Position numbers and translations under genes: made by a program
Shown: in pieces, positions 40,951 to 48,995 of the stretch
Position numbering within the stretch: position 1 is the first letter of the stretch
Layout: each line of letters begins with the position of its first letter
Assembly: GCA_016719785.1 (NCBI GenBank)
Contig: JADJYJ010000035.1
Span: forward strand, 124,001 to 188,000
Reading direction: 5' to 3'
Origin: Candidatus Amarolinea dominans
GTDB lineage: Bacteria; Chloroflexota; Anaerolineae; SSC4; Amarolineaceae
Length of the DNA: 64,000 bases
The notes under the pieces: generated by a model
Databases searched by the model: none
What the model was told of the DNA's origin: nothing
The model's input: only the letters and a program-made list of their open reading frames with translations

Positions 40951-41910
40951 CTAGTTGTCCCACCCTTGCCGGCGCTTGCCCGATGGACGCGGCTGGAAGT
41001 CAGTGCTGCTGGCGCTGCTGGGCAACCCGCGCTGCACCCGCAGCACATCGGCTTCGTGTTTGAGCAGCACCGTCAGCGTGCTGTCCAACATTTTTTGATC
41101 AATGTGCTTGGCGTTGAGCGTGACCAGGGCTTTGGCCCAATCGAGTGTCTCGCTGATGCTCGGGCGTTTCTTGAGGTCCATCTGGCGCATCTGCTGCACC
41201 ATGTCCACGGCCTGGCGAGCCAACTGCGGCGCCAGGTCAGGCACTTTCAAGCGCACAATGGCCAGCTCATTTTCCAGGTCGGGGTAGCTGAGGAAGAGGT
41301 AGAGACAACGCCGCTTGAGCGCCTCGCTCAGTTCGCGCGTGTTATTGCTGGTCAACACCACCATCGGTTGATGCACTGCGGTCACCGTGCCCAGTTCTGG
41401 CACGCTGACCTGGAAATCGCTCAGCACTTCGAGCAGAAACGCCTCGAAGGCCGCGTCGGCGCGATCAATTTCATCAATCAGTAGCACAACCGGTTCCTGC
41501 GAGGTGAGCGCCAACAGGAGCGGGCGCGGCAGCAGGAAGCGTTCCGAGAAGAAGACGTCATCTTCCAGGGCCAGGCGGTCGGCGGCCTCGACCAGAGTCT
41601 GGGCGTCGGCCAGCAGATTGGACAGCTTGTCGCGCAGGAGTTGCGTGTAGAGCATCTGCTTGGCGTATTCCCACTCGTACAGGGCCTTGGTTTCATCCAG
41701 GCCCTCGTAGCATTGCAGGCGGATCAAGCGGCGTCCGCTGGCAGCAGCCCAGGCTTTAGCCAATTCGGTCTTGCCGACGCCGGCCGGGCCTTCGGCCAGC
41801 ACCGGTTTGCCCAACTGCTCGGCAAGATAGAGCACCGTGGCAATGGCATCCGATGCGATGTAACGTTGCTCACTCAACTGAGCACGGGCTGCGGTCGGAT
41901 CTTTGAACAT
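40951..41910 (-). CDS. MoxR-family AAA+ ATPase
   Basis: This 319-residue ATPase has Walker A GPAGVGKTEL (41-50), Walker B VVLLIDEIDRAD, sensor 1 VVLTSNNTRELSEALKRRCL with the Arg finger, and the lid helices with MRQMDLKKRPSISETLDWAKAL. It is the partner of the CoxE-like VWA protein encoded next. In carbon-monoxide dehydrogenase operons such pairs help metal cluster insertion, but no cox structural gene is nearby, so the target is unknown. The start is 39 bp after the prsW stop. Confidence 0.93.
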   Translation of the reverse strand: MFKDPTAARAQLSEQRYIASDAIATVLYLAEQLGKPVLAEGPAGVGKTELAKAWAAASGRRLIRLQCYEGLDETKALYEWEYAKQMLYTQLLRDKLSNLLADAQTLVEAADRLALEDDVFFSERFLLPRPLLLALTSQEPVVLLIDEIDRADAAFEAFLLEVLSDFQVSVPELGTVTAVHQPMVVLTSNNTRELSEALKRRCLYLFLSYPDLENELAIVRLKVPDLAPQLARQAVDMVQQMRQMDLKKRPSISETLDWAKALVTLNAKHIDQKMLDSTLTVLLKHEADVLRVQRGLPSSASSTDFQPRPSGKRRQGWDN

Positions 41911-41949
41911 GAATTCCTCGTGGATAGTTTAGGTTTGGGGGCGTTTGGG

Positions 41950-42993
41950 TCAAGAGCCGGCAGATATCGGGTCAATGACAGGCGCCAGATCGGGGCGCAA
42001 GGCCATGATTTGCGTGCGCAATTGGGCCGCGCGGCGGCGCAGGTCATCGGCCTGCGCCGCGTCGGTCTGCTCCACGCGGCGCAGGCGCGTCTTGATGAAG
42101 GCCAGGTCAACCAATTGGCGCTGAAACAACGCAACACGCCGCGGCGCGCCGGCCCGCCACAGCGGCAGCATAGCCAGGCGACGCACGGCGCGGGCGCTGA
42201 ACGTCAGCATGGCCTGATATTCTTGTGGCTGCAGCAAGATGCCGACCTCGTCCGCCAAGCCGTCGCGCAGCCAGCGGCGCTCATTGTCCCATGTCAGGAT
42301 GACGATCAGAACCAGAAGCCAGAAGCCGCCCCAATCAGCCAGCACGCCGACGAAAAACGGCAGGATGGTGACATCGGCCAACTCAGCGCCCAGGTTGTGC
42401 AGCCCGTGAAAGAAAATGGCCGCGGCCAGGCCAAGCACAGGAAACAGCCAGCGGGCGACGCGCCGTCGGCTCAGCGCGGCCAGGCCAAAACCGATCCCGG
42501 TACACGCGGTGAAGAAGGCGTGATTGAATCCGAAGACGAAGGCGCGCAGCATGACCACCACGGCCCACCAGCCCCAGCCCTGCTCAGCGAACGCGCCGAT
42601 GAAATAGAGCACGTTCTCGGTCATGGCGAAGCCGAAACCGATGACGGCCCCGTAGACGATGCCGTCGAGGATGCCGTCGAACTCGCGCGCAGCCCAAGTG
42701 GCGACGGCCAGCAAGGCCAGGGCCTTGAGAACCTCCTCCACGATGGGCGCCACCAACGCCGTAGAGGCCGCGCCGCCAATGACGGTCCGATCGAGCATGC
42801 GCTGCGAGGCGCTGTCGAAGGTTCCCTCGATCACCAGGGCGGCCACTACGGCCGGCACAGCGCCCCAGAAGAAGACCGTCAACAGCAAGGGCAGAGGCTC
42901 ACGCTCGTGGCGGTCGGCCCACCAGACGAGCAGGGTATAGAGCACGGTGGGCACCAGGGCGGCGAGCAGGGATGCAGGGATGGCAATCAACAT
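41950..42993 (-). CDS. PrsW-family intramembrane metalloprotease-like protein
   Basis: This 347-residue membrane protein has about 8-9 hydrophobic segments and the PrsW motifs: E86-E87 in APIVEEVLKAL, E126 in AMTENVLYF, H158 in FNHAFFTACTGIGFG, and H196/H199 in FFHGLHN. These residues form the site used by PrsW and CAAX-type glutamic intramembrane proteases. The last ~100 residues form a charged soluble coiled-coil-like tail (RRVEQTDAAQADDLRRRAAQ) not found in short PrsW proteins. It may cleave a membrane regulator such as an anti-sigma factor; none is adjacent. Confidence 0.85.
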   Translation of the reverse strand: MLIAIPASLLAALVPTVLYTLLVWWADRHEREPLPLLLTVFFWGAVPAVVAALVIEGTFDSASQRMLDRTVIGGAASTALVAPIVEEVLKALALLAVATWAAREFDGILDGIVYGAVIGFGFAMTENVLYFIGAFAEQGWGWWAVVVMLRAFVFGFNHAFFTACTGIGFGLAALSRRRVARWLFPVLGLAAAIFFHGLHNLGAELADVTILPFFVGVLADWGGFWLLVLIVILTWDNERRWLRDGLADEVGILLQPQEYQAMLTFSARAVRRLAMLPLWRAGAPRRVALFQRQLVDLAFIKTRLRRVEQTDAAQADDLRRRAAQLRTQIMALRPDLAPVIDPISAGS

Positions 42994-43106
42994 CAGGTTG
43001 CGGCCTCAACAGAATGAATCACGGTCTCACCAGGATCAACGCGGCGACAGGAAGATAGGAGCCGAGGGCGGTGGTCAACAGGCACGCATGGCGACCGACG
43101 CCGAGA

Positions 43107-43793
43107 TCAGGCCGGCGGTTCGAAGCCGGTCAGGCGCTTATTCCATTTGGCGTAGGTGCTGGCAAAATGGGGCCACAGCCCGCTCAATGCGCCCAGGGCC
43201 TGCGCCTGGCTGAGGCTGTGCAGAAAACTGGCGCGCTCATCGGCGAACGGCGGCATGAGAAGGTAGCCATGGCCGATTTCGCCCAGGCTGTGCGCATCAC
43301 TGCCGGCCGTGATGAGTTTGCCATAGCGCCGCGCCAGCGCCAGCGCTGCGTCGTTGTCGTCACGGTAGAGGCAGCGGGCATTGAAGACCTCGATGGCGTC
43401 TACCTGATCAATGAAGCGCCGTGCGTTCGCTTCGCCCAGCGCGGAGCGGCGAAACGAGTCGGCCGGATGCGGGATGCTAATCACGGCGCCCTGTTCGCGC
43501 AGGCGGGCCAAGGTCTCCTCAGGCGACAAGCCCTTGGGTACTTCCTCCTGCACGAAGTAGGCGATGAATTCGCCGGCGCTGCTCTTGACCTCTTCGCCAA
43601 TGATGATCAGATCGGGCGCCAGGCGCTTGAGGTAACGGGCGCCCTCTACGTTGTTGTGCTCGGTGATAGCCAGCTTGTCAAGGCCGCGCACCCGTGCGGT
43701 CTCGATGATGGCACGCGGGTTCATCAGGCAATCGCGTGAAAACCAGCTATGACAGTGCAGATCAACCTTCCACAGTTCGGGCATACGCTCCAT
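43107..43793 (-). CDS. PHP-domain metal-dependent phosphoesterase
   Basis: This 228-residue protein has the PHP motifs: DLHCHSWFS (D11, H13, H15), ITEHNNVEGA, GEEVKSSAGEF, the motif with ISIPHPADSFRR, and TAGSDAHSLGEIG. Together these bind up to three metal ions. Free-standing PHP proteins of this size hydrolyse phosphate esters such as nucleoside 3',5'-bisphosphates or histidinol phosphate; the substrate is unknown. It is the first gene of the group reading leftward (prsW follows after 113 bp) and has a promoter at 43840-43869. Confidence 0.85.
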   Translation of the reverse strand: MERMPELWKVDLHCHSWFSRDCLMNPRAIIETARVRGLDKLAITEHNNVEGARYLKRLAPDLIIIGEEVKSSAGEFIAYFVQEEVPKGLSPEETLARLREQGAVISIPHPADSFRRSALGEANARRFIDQVDAIEVFNARCLYRDDNDAALALARRYGKLITAGSDAHSLGEIGHGYLLMPPFADERASFLHSLSQAQALGALSGLWPHFASTYAKWNKRLTGFEPPA

Positions 43794-43839
43794 CCATTCT
43801 ACGCTTCATCCATTCTACGTGTGTTGCGATTCTGGCGTG

Positions 43840-43869
43840 AGTATACAGCAAACGGGGCAGAAAGTCCAA
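43840..43869 (-). promoter_or_regulatory. Promoter of the PHP-domain gene
   Basis: On the minus strand TTGGAC (43869-43864) and TATACT (43845-43840) have an 18-bp spacer. A direct repeat of CATCCATTCTACG occurs downstream in the leader (about 43792-43820). Confidence 0.7.
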
Positions 43870-44126
43870 CACTTTACCGGTAACGCATACGCAACCTTTG
43901 CTGGCGCCGGACGTCCTTGTTCTTGCATATCCAGGCAGAGGATGCTCAGACATCCCGACTTGGTAAGGTTGACTGCGGTTGTCTGGCCGCAGTCAGCCCA
44001 CACTAAGCGCCGCAGGATGCTTGCAGCATGGGTGAGCATCACACGTTTGGGGACATGACCGGCCCGCGACGCTGCGAGCGGGACGCCTGCACTCCCACAA
44101 ACCCGTGACGCTCTCAGCAGGGTCTC
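43870..44126. other. Intergenic stretch between divergent PHP and histidine kinase genes
   Basis: About 260 bp lie between the two divergent promoters. I see no gene, repeat family or clear hairpin with a T-run in it. Short open frames here lack codon bias and start signals. Confidence 0.5.
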
Positions 44127-44155
44127 TTGTCACGCAGCCAATCGCCTGTTATAAT
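44127..44155 (+). promoter_or_regulatory. Promoter of the GAF histidine kinase gene
   Basis: TTGTCA at 44127-44132 and TATAAT at 44150-44155 with a 17-bp spacer, identical hexamers to the greA promoter. The start point near 44162 excludes any upstream start codon. Confidence 0.8.
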
Positions 44156-44201
44156 GAGGGTGCCCGATGATTGCCGCACAGTTCTCCCCGCTTGGAAGCC
44201 T

Positions 44202-46388
44202 ATGACGCCCATAACTACTCCCTCCCACACGAATATCCTGGCCAGACTCAGCCGCGTGGCGCGCGAAAGCGGTACGGTGGCGCTTTGGCGCGAGGCATTG
44301 CCGTGGCTGTGCCAGGTGTGCGGCGCCCAGGGCGGCTCGATGGTGTTGGAGCGCCCGCCCACCCGTTTCCGTCATGGGGTGATCCCGCTCGCTACCGGTC
44401 TGCTGATTGACGCCTGGGAAGACACCGTCCTGACGGCGAGCCATTGGGTACCCAGCGCCGATCAATCCTTGTCCACACCCACACCGTTGGAGCCGATGAC
44501 CACCGCCGGCATTCCCATGCTGCAAATACTGCTTGAGGATGGCCCGGTGATCCAGGGTGGCTTGAGCCTTGTCTACGGCAGCCTGGCAGAGATGAACGGG
44601 CCGCTGGCGGATACGGCGAGTGCCCTGGCCGGCACCGTCGGTCAACTGGCGGCGCTATCGGCCGAGCTCCAGTCATCGCAGCGGCGCTTGACGCAGCTCA
44701 ACCTCCTGCAAGAAGTGGGCCAGTCTATCGCCTCGTCGCTGGACCTGGCCGACGTGCTGCGCGAAACCACCAACCTGGCCGCCAGTATGCTCGACGCCGA
44801 GGGTGCGGCGCTGCTGTTGATAGATGAAGATCAACAGGAGTTGATCTTCGCGGTGCCGGTAGGCGAAAAAGAGCACGAACTACGCCAACAGCGTATGAAC
44901 ATCAACGAAGGCGTGGCCGGCTGGACGCTGCGCCGCGGCCAGGCGGTCATCGTCAACGATGTGCGCAACGATCCCCGTTTCACCAAGTCGGTTGACCAGG
45001 CTACCGGTTTTCTGACACGCTCGATTCTGTGTGTACCACTACAGGCCAATGCGCGCATCGTCGGTGTGCTCGAAGTGGTCAACAAGCGCAACAATCAGCC
45101 CTTCACCCAGGAAGACCAGGAATGGGTGAGCGCGCTGGCCACGCAGGCGGCGGTAGCCGTGGCCAATGCCCAACTCTTCGCACGTGAGCAGCAACGCGTG
45201 AGCGAGCTGACCGCCTTGAACCAGGTTGCCGCCACCCTCAGCCAATCGCTCGACCTGGACAAGATGCTGGAAGCGGCGCTGACCAATGTGCTGACCGTGG
45301 TGCGCGCCGACGCAGGCAGCATTGCCCTGCTGGACAGCAGCGGCAAAAACCTGGACCTGCGCACGGTGTATGGCTTCGACCGGAATCTGCAGATGTTGCC
45401 CCGCAAAGTTGCCGTCGGCTCGGGTTTGCAGGGAAGCGTGGCGGCCAGCGGCGAGATGGTTGTCGTCCATGACCTGGCGGCTGATGCCCGTGTCGGCGAG
45501 GAATCGAAGGAAATTCTGGCCCGCACCGGTTTGCGCGGGGCGGCCATTCTGCCTGTTCGTTCGCGCGGGCGGGTGCGTGGCGTGCTGTCGGTCATGGTGC
45601 GGCGCACGCGCCATTTCAGCGCCGAAGAATTGGCCCTGCTGACCTCCATCAGTCAGCAGATCGGTGTGGCGGTGGACAATGCCAACCTGTACACCGACCT
45701 GCGGGAGGAGCGTGACCGCATCATTGCGGTTCACGAGAAGGTGCGTCACGAGCTGGTGCGCGACCTGCACGACGGCACGGCCCAGGTGTTGTCGGCGATG
45801 ATTATGAACATGGAGGTGGTCAAGCGCACGGCCGCCTCACGGCCAGAGCTGTTGCCGCGTGAATTGGCCTATCTGGATGATCTGACACGCCAGGCCAACC
45901 GGGAGATTCGCCAGCTCTTGTTTCAGCTACGCCCGGTGATTCTGGAGACCCAGGGCTTGGCTGCCGCGATTGCCGTCTATGCAGAACAACTGCGCCGCCA
46001 CGAGTCCTATGCCCTGTATCTCGAACTCTCGACCGGCGATTTCAAGCTGACCTCACAGGCCAGCGGCACGGTCTTTGCCATTGTGCAGGAAGCGCTCAAC
46101 AATATCAAGAAACATGCCCATGCGAGCACTGTTTGGATTCAGGTTTGGGTAGAACGGGATTACTTGCACGTCACGGTGACGGACGATGGCACAGGGATCA
46201 ACATGGCCGCGATCAATGCACAGTACGATCAGCACGGCAGTTTTGGCCTGCTAAACATACGCGAGCGAGCACGGCTGCTGGATGCCAAGTTGGAGTTCGT
46301 CTCACCGCGTCCCGACGCGTGCAACGGGACGCAAATCCAGCTTATCGTGCCGATGGATCGTCTGCTGCATGATAAGGATGAAGGATGA
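44202..46388 (+). CDS. GAF-domain sensor histidine kinase (NarX-like HisKA_3)
   Basis: This 728-residue cytosolic kinase has an N-terminal region without a clear family (1-165), two GAF domains (about 172-326 and 339-496) and a NarL-type kinase module. The phospho-accepting His is H523 in VRDLHDGTAQVLSA, and the HATPase_c domain has EALNNIKKHAHAS, DDGTGIN and GSFGLLNIRERARLL. No membrane segment is present, so the signal is intracellular or small and diffusible. No response regulator gene follows, so its partner must be elsewhere. ATG 44202 follows GGAAG and lies 40 nt after the predicted transcript start. Confidence 0.93.
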   Translation: MTPITTPSHTNILARLSRVARESGTVALWREALPWLCQVCGAQGGSMVLERPPTRFRHGVIPLATGLLIDAWEDTVLTASHWVPSADQSLSTPTPLEPMTTAGIPMLQILLEDGPVIQGGLSLVYGSLAEMNGPLADTASALAGTVGQLAALSAELQSSQRRLTQLNLLQEVGQSIASSLDLADVLRETTNLAASMLDAEGAALLLIDEDQQELIFAVPVGEKEHELRQQRMNINEGVAGWTLRRGQAVIVNDVRNDPRFTKSVDQATGFLTRSILCVPLQANARIVGVLEVVNKRNNQPFTQEDQEWVSALATQAAVAVANAQLFAREQQRVSELTALNQVAATLSQSLDLDKMLEAALTNVLTVVRADAGSIALLDSSGKNLDLRTVYGFDRNLQMLPRKVAVGSGLQGSVAASGEMVVVHDLAADARVGEESKEILARTGLRGAAILPVRSRGRVRGVLSVMVRRTRHFSAEELALLTSISQQIGVAVDNANLYTDLREERDRIIAVHEKVRHELVRDLHDGTAQVLSAMIMNMEVVKRTAASRPELLPRELAYLDDLTRQANREIRQLLFQLRPVILETQGLAAAIAVYAEQLRRHESYALYLELSTGDFKLTSQASGTVFAIVQEALNNIKKHAHASTVWIQVWVERDYLHVTVTDDGTGINMAAINAQYDQHGSFGLLNIRERARLLDAKLEFVSPRPDACNGTQIQLIVPMDRLLHDKDEG

Positions 46389-46459
46389 AACGATAGTTCG
46401 CCCCAACTGAAGTGCCGGATCGCAGCACCTGTTTTCCCAGCATTTGCGCGTCTGTCGTT

Positions 46460-46474
46460 TTCGGCAAAGCCGAA
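46460..46474 (+). terminator. Small hairpin after the histidine kinase gene
   Basis: TTCGGC-AAA-GCCGAA forms a perfect 6-bp stem some 70 bp after the kinase stop. There is no T-run, so termination here is weakly supported. Confidence 0.3.
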
Positions 46475-46548
46475 TACATCCGAATTACCCGCAAGGCAAA
46501 CGCCTTCGTCCGCTCCGGCAAAACGAATTGATGGTTGTTCCTATTCTT

Positions 46549-46815
46549 CTAGCGATATGCAGGCGTGCGCCCAGACTCCAATCGTCCTCTACGGGCACGC
46601 CTTGTTGGCATTGTCTTGATGAGGGCGCGGAGAATCGCGTTGACGGATTCAGGCGTCGTGAAAACCTCGGAAATATCCGGGTCAAGCATGACTACCACCT
46701 GGCTTTTGTCCACCTGCCCCGCGAACCGGTTGGGGCGAGCCTTGCTGTAGTCGAAGTCGTATTCCGGCCGCAGTTCATCGGCGGCGTCTTGGTTGAAATT
46801 AGGTGTTGTCGGCAT
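46549..46815 (-). CDS. Antitoxin-like small protein (ELRPEYDFDY family)
   Basis: This 88-residue protein has ADELRPEYDFDYSKARPNRFAGQVDKSQVVVMLDPDISEVFTTPESVNAILRALI. This pattern (E-L-x-x-E-Y-D-F, then VVVMLDPD and VNAxLR) is typical of widespread small antitoxin-like proteins in cyanobacteria and Chloroflexota, but I cannot name the family with certainty. No toxin gene is adjacent. The C-terminal RRARRGRLESGR is Arg-rich and may be an added tail. ATG 46815 directly follows a CGACTGTGTCA motif that also occurs upstream of the next two genes. It is at the left edge of the accessory island. Confidence 0.65.
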   Translation of the reverse strand: MPTTPNFNQDAADELRPEYDFDYSKARPNRFAGQVDKSQVVVMLDPDISEVFTTPESVNAILRALIKTMPTRRARRGRLESGRTPAYR

Positions 46816-46844
46816 TGACACAGTCGGACTCAGATGTCACGAAT

Positions 46845-47060
46845 CTAAGCTGGTATGGCGATGTACTCAGCGAATGAACGCGCCTGGGGCACTGGGAGTT
46901 TGTCTTCCAACAGTCCGCGCACATGCATCTCAATGGCTTCGTGCATGTTGCGCGCGGTCTGATCCCGGGTCTTGCCGGTTGCCACACAACCGGGCAGATC
47001 CGGCGAGTATGCCGAGTAGTTACCATCCGCTTTTTCGATTATGACCAAGAAGCGATGCAT
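46845..47060 (-). CDS. HicB-like antitoxin
   Basis: This 71-residue protein fits the HicB family: HRFLVIIEKADGNYSAYSPDLPGCVATGKTRDQTARNMHEAIEMHVRGLLEDKLPVPQARS. That is the beta-beta-beta-alpha fold with the D-L-P-G-C turn. No HicA toxin gene is adjacent. ATG 47060 gives the usual N terminus; a longer frame to 47159 reads into a repeat shared with the next gene. It is one of several minus-strand antitoxin-like genes in the island. Confidence 0.8.
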   Translation of the reverse strand: MHRFLVIIEKADGNYSAYSPDLPGCVATGKTRDQTARNMHEAIEMHVRGLLEDKLPVPQARSFAEYIAIPA

Positions 47061-47107
47061 ATCGTGGAACTCCCCAGATCTTCTCCCCCTGTCTGTATCG
47101 TACACCC

Positions 47108-47156
47108 ATTTCGGCCGTTCGACTGCCTCAGCCTTCATTGACTGACACAGTCGGGT
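47108..47156 (-). repeat. Repeat upstream of the HicB gene, copy 1
   Basis: A stretch of about 49 bp containing TCGACTGCCTCAGCC and CACAGTCGG matches 47406-47451 at roughly 42 of 50 positions. A shorter related piece (CATTGACACAGTCGGA) lies at 46813-46829. Each precedes a small gene on the minus strand. Confidence 0.65.
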
Positions 47157-47158
47157 CA

Positions 47159-47401
47159 CTACTTCACCCCTGCTCTGGGGCAGATGATTTCCACCATTTC
47201 TCCCTTGTAAAACACGATCGTATGCTCATCAGGTTCTGAGTCGCCGAGATAAATCTTCTTCTTGTGACTCATCTTCTTGGCCTCCCGAATCGTGTTTTCA
47301 AAGAAATCCGACTGATGCCCACAGTCGCACTGATATGAGGAAGGATAAATCTCTTTTGGCACTGATGGCTCCGCCTCTGGTCTGCTCGATCCTCTACGCA
47401 T
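47159..47401 (-). CDS. Small zinc-ribbon-like hypothetical protein
   Basis: This 80-residue protein has YPSSYQCDCGHQSDFFENTIREAKKMSHKKKIYLGDSEPDEHTIVFYKGEMVEIICPRAG. CDCGH plus a single C-terminal Cys (IICP) suggests a partial zinc site. I recognise it as a type of conserved small hypothetical protein, not as a named family. It is bracketed by ~48-bp direct repeats (47108-47156 and 47406-47451), which may mark it as a mobile cassette. The first ~12 residues may not be translated, as the family appears to begin near KEIYPSS. Confidence 0.6.
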   Translation of the reverse strand: MRRGSSRPEAEPSVPKEIYPSSYQCDCGHQSDFFENTIREAKKMSHKKKIYLGDSEPDEHTIVFYKGEMVEIICPRAGVK

Positions 47402-47405
47402 TATT

Positions 47406-47451
47406 TTTCAACCGTTCGACGGTCTCAGCCCTCATTGGCACAGCCGGATGC
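47406..47451 (-). repeat. Repeat upstream of the zinc-ribbon gene, copy 2
   Basis: TCGACGGTCTCAGCC and CACAGCCGG within about 46 bp repeat the block at 47108-47156. Read on the minus strand both copies contain a short frame M-K/R-A-E-x-V-E-R. Confidence 0.65.
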
Positions 47452-47513
47452 GCCCCGTACAACCGCAGCGCTACAGCGTTGATTTCGGCTGCCCCACGGC
47501 GCCACATTGTCCA

Positions 47514-47643
47514 GCCTAACGGTTTGCGTTAGCTGCGGTGGGTGGGAGGGTGGATTCACCCTTGAAACGGGAAAAATCCAAAGCCAGACAAATGCCCAAA
47601 GAACGCGGCGCGTACCCACCGTTAGCTGCACGCTTTGTTGGGC
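47514..47643 (-). mobile_element. Integron attC-like site 1 (130 bp)
   Basis: On the minus strand it begins with GCCCAAC (R'', 47643-47637) and AAAGCGTGCAGC, and ends with CAGCTAACGC...GTTAGGC (R', 47520-47514). The outer ~25 bp on each side are complementary with single unpaired bases, as in folded attC. It starts 6 bp after the stop of the ClbS-like gene. Site 2 is nearly the same in length and sequence. Confidence 0.8.
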
Positions 47644-47648
47644 GGTAC

Positions 47649-48113
47649 TCACTTTGTTGACTTTTCCAGTGCGTGTTCGATATCCTTTACGCGATGGTAG
47701 CTGGAGTGACCGTCAAGATCAAAGGGCCATTCCGGTCGGCGCTCCCTGTCACTGAACCATGCTTCAGGTGTATCTTGAAGCGCAGCCAGCGCATCCTCCT
47801 GAACTTGCCTGTGCCAAGCCAAAACCTCCTGTGGGGAGCGATCTCGCCAACGCTCGTAGATGAGGTGGTTCCCATCCGTCCAACTGAGTCCTTTCTCCTC
47901 CACCGGTATGGGTTGTTTCTTAATTTTTCTGACCACGTCAGCCTTCCAATGGGCAATATGCGCTAGTGCATCTTTCACTGTCCAAGGGTCTTTGGTCTCG
48001 GGTCTGGTTAGCAATCTATTCCAATCCTCATCGGTAAGGTTATTGACCAGACGATCCAGGCGTTCGAACTCCCGAATAGTGCGCTTGATTACTTCCTCGC
48101 GAGAATGACGCAC
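47649..48113 (-). CDS. DinB/ClbS-like cassette protein
   Basis: This 154-residue protein has the four-helix DinB-like layout of ClbS/DfsB proteins: RTIREFERLDRLVNNLTDEDWNRLLTRP, KDPWTVKDALAHIAHWKADVV with the conserved H-I-x-H-W segment, and the DGNHLIYERWRDRSPQEVLAWHRQVQEDALAALQ block. ClbS proteins inactivate a genotoxin; others of the family use small thiols. The function here is unknown. The gene lies between attC sites 2 and 1, with its stop 6 bp from site 1, so it forms a complete integron gene cassette. Confidence 0.8.
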   Translation of the reverse strand: MRHSREEVIKRTIREFERLDRLVNNLTDEDWNRLLTRPETKDPWTVKDALAHIAHWKADVVRKIKKQPIPVEEKGLSWTDGNHLIYERWRDRSPQEVLAWHRQVQEDALAALQDTPEAWFSDRERRPEWPFDLDGHSSYHRVKDIEHALEKSTK

Positions 48114-48167
48114 AAGAACGAACCTCCTGCATATTCTAATCCTGCTCGAGCTCTGGCTGCATGTGCC

Positions 48168-48296
48168 GCCTAACGGCTGGCGTTAGCTGCGGTGGGTGGG
48201 AGGATGGACTCACCCTTGAAACGGGAAAAATCCAAAGCCAGACAAATGCCCGAAAACACGGCGACTCCCACTTGTCGGCTGCACGCTGTGTTGGGC
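48168..48296 (-). mobile_element. Integron attC-like site 2 (129 bp)
   Basis: On the minus strand it begins with GCCCAACACAGCGTGCAGCC and ends with GCAGCTAACG...CCGTTAGGC (R' 48174-48168). The middle (GGATTTTTCCCGTTTCAAGG) is shared with site 1. It starts 19 bp after the stop of the small membrane protein gene. Confidence 0.82.
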
Positions 48297-48315
48297 GGCA
48301 ATTTGATTCTATCCA

Positions 48316-48726
48316 TTATCGAGTAGCACGTTCTGAGGACCTTGTGAAAGCGACAATGCCACTGCTTATCAATAAAAGAAACGCGGTAGGTGCCCAGATG
48401 GCTCGCTCATCGGCACTGGGTGTGATCAGATTGAGGACAAGACTCAGGGCTGCAAAGGCGACAACGAACCAGATGAGCCAGCGTGAGACACGCGACCATT
48501 TAGGTAGCATGACTTCTGCCCTCGCGAGGACAACCGCGGCCATCGCAAGAAGCAACGCGGCTTGGACAAGCGCTGCGATGCGTAAAGCAGGTGGAAATTG
48601 ACCGGGGAACGCGCCGCCCATGGCAAACGCGCCCCAGGGAGCACCTGCCGCCAACGCGATCTGAAAGGCAACGACCGCTAAAGAAATGATTGCATAAGAA
48701 AGTGCTGCGATGCGTCTCAATGTCAT
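48316..48726 (-). CDS. Small integral membrane protein, integron cassette gene
   Basis: This 136-residue protein has four predicted membrane segments: ALSYAIISLAVVAFQIALAAG, ALRIAALVQAALLLAMAAVVLA, WLIWFVVAFAALSLVLNLI and WAPTAFLLLISSGIVAF. The loop between the first two is Gly/Phe/Ala-rich (GAFAMGGAFPGQFPP). No family with a known function is recognised. It occupies the cassette between attC sites 3 and 2, on the same strand as the other cassette genes, and starts about 38 bp after site 3. Confidence 0.75.
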   Translation of the reverse strand: MTLRRIAALSYAIISLAVVAFQIALAAGAPWGAFAMGGAFPGQFPPALRIAALVQAALLLAMAAVVLARAEVMLPKWSRVSRWLIWFVVAFAALSLVLNLITPSADERAIWAPTAFLLLISSGIVAFTRSSERATR

Positions 48727-48763
48727 AGGAACTCCTTACGAGGATACACCATTATCGTCTGCC

Positions 48764-48848
48764 GCTCAACGCCAACCGTCAGCCACCGGGGCCGCCAACA
48801 TCGTCAACCGGTCCAGATCCTCCCCGATCGGTGTGCGGAATGTTGGGC
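48764..48848 (-). mobile_element. Integron attC-like site 3 (85 bp)
   Basis: On the minus strand it begins with GCCCAAC (48848-48842) and ends with GTTGAGC (48770-48764), both fitting the RYYYAAC / GTTRRRY core boxes. Inner complementarity is weaker than in the others, so this is less certain. Confidence 0.6.
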
Positions 48849-48995
48849 AGCGGCGCCCCGAGCCCGACCTGACCGAACGGGCCTGGGCAAACCTGCGACC
48901 CCTTCCATTCCAACCGCCTGCCCGTGAACGGCCGTCGAAGGACCGCCCAACGCCAACCGGTCTCCAATCTCCGGTCTCCGGTCTTCGGCAGACCC
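48849..48995 (-). other. Gene-free cassette-like stretch between attC sites 4 and 3
   Basis: About 147 bp contain no convincing gene. A further core-like box GTTGGGC (48951-48945 on the minus strand) and the iterated GGAGACC-type units suggest a decayed attC or an empty cassette. Confidence 0.45.

Noticed and set aside
46444..46818. A 124-residue plus-strand frame after the histidine kinase
   Set aside because: It is antisense to the antitoxin-like gene and does not match any family; the minus-strand protein has a clear conserved pattern.
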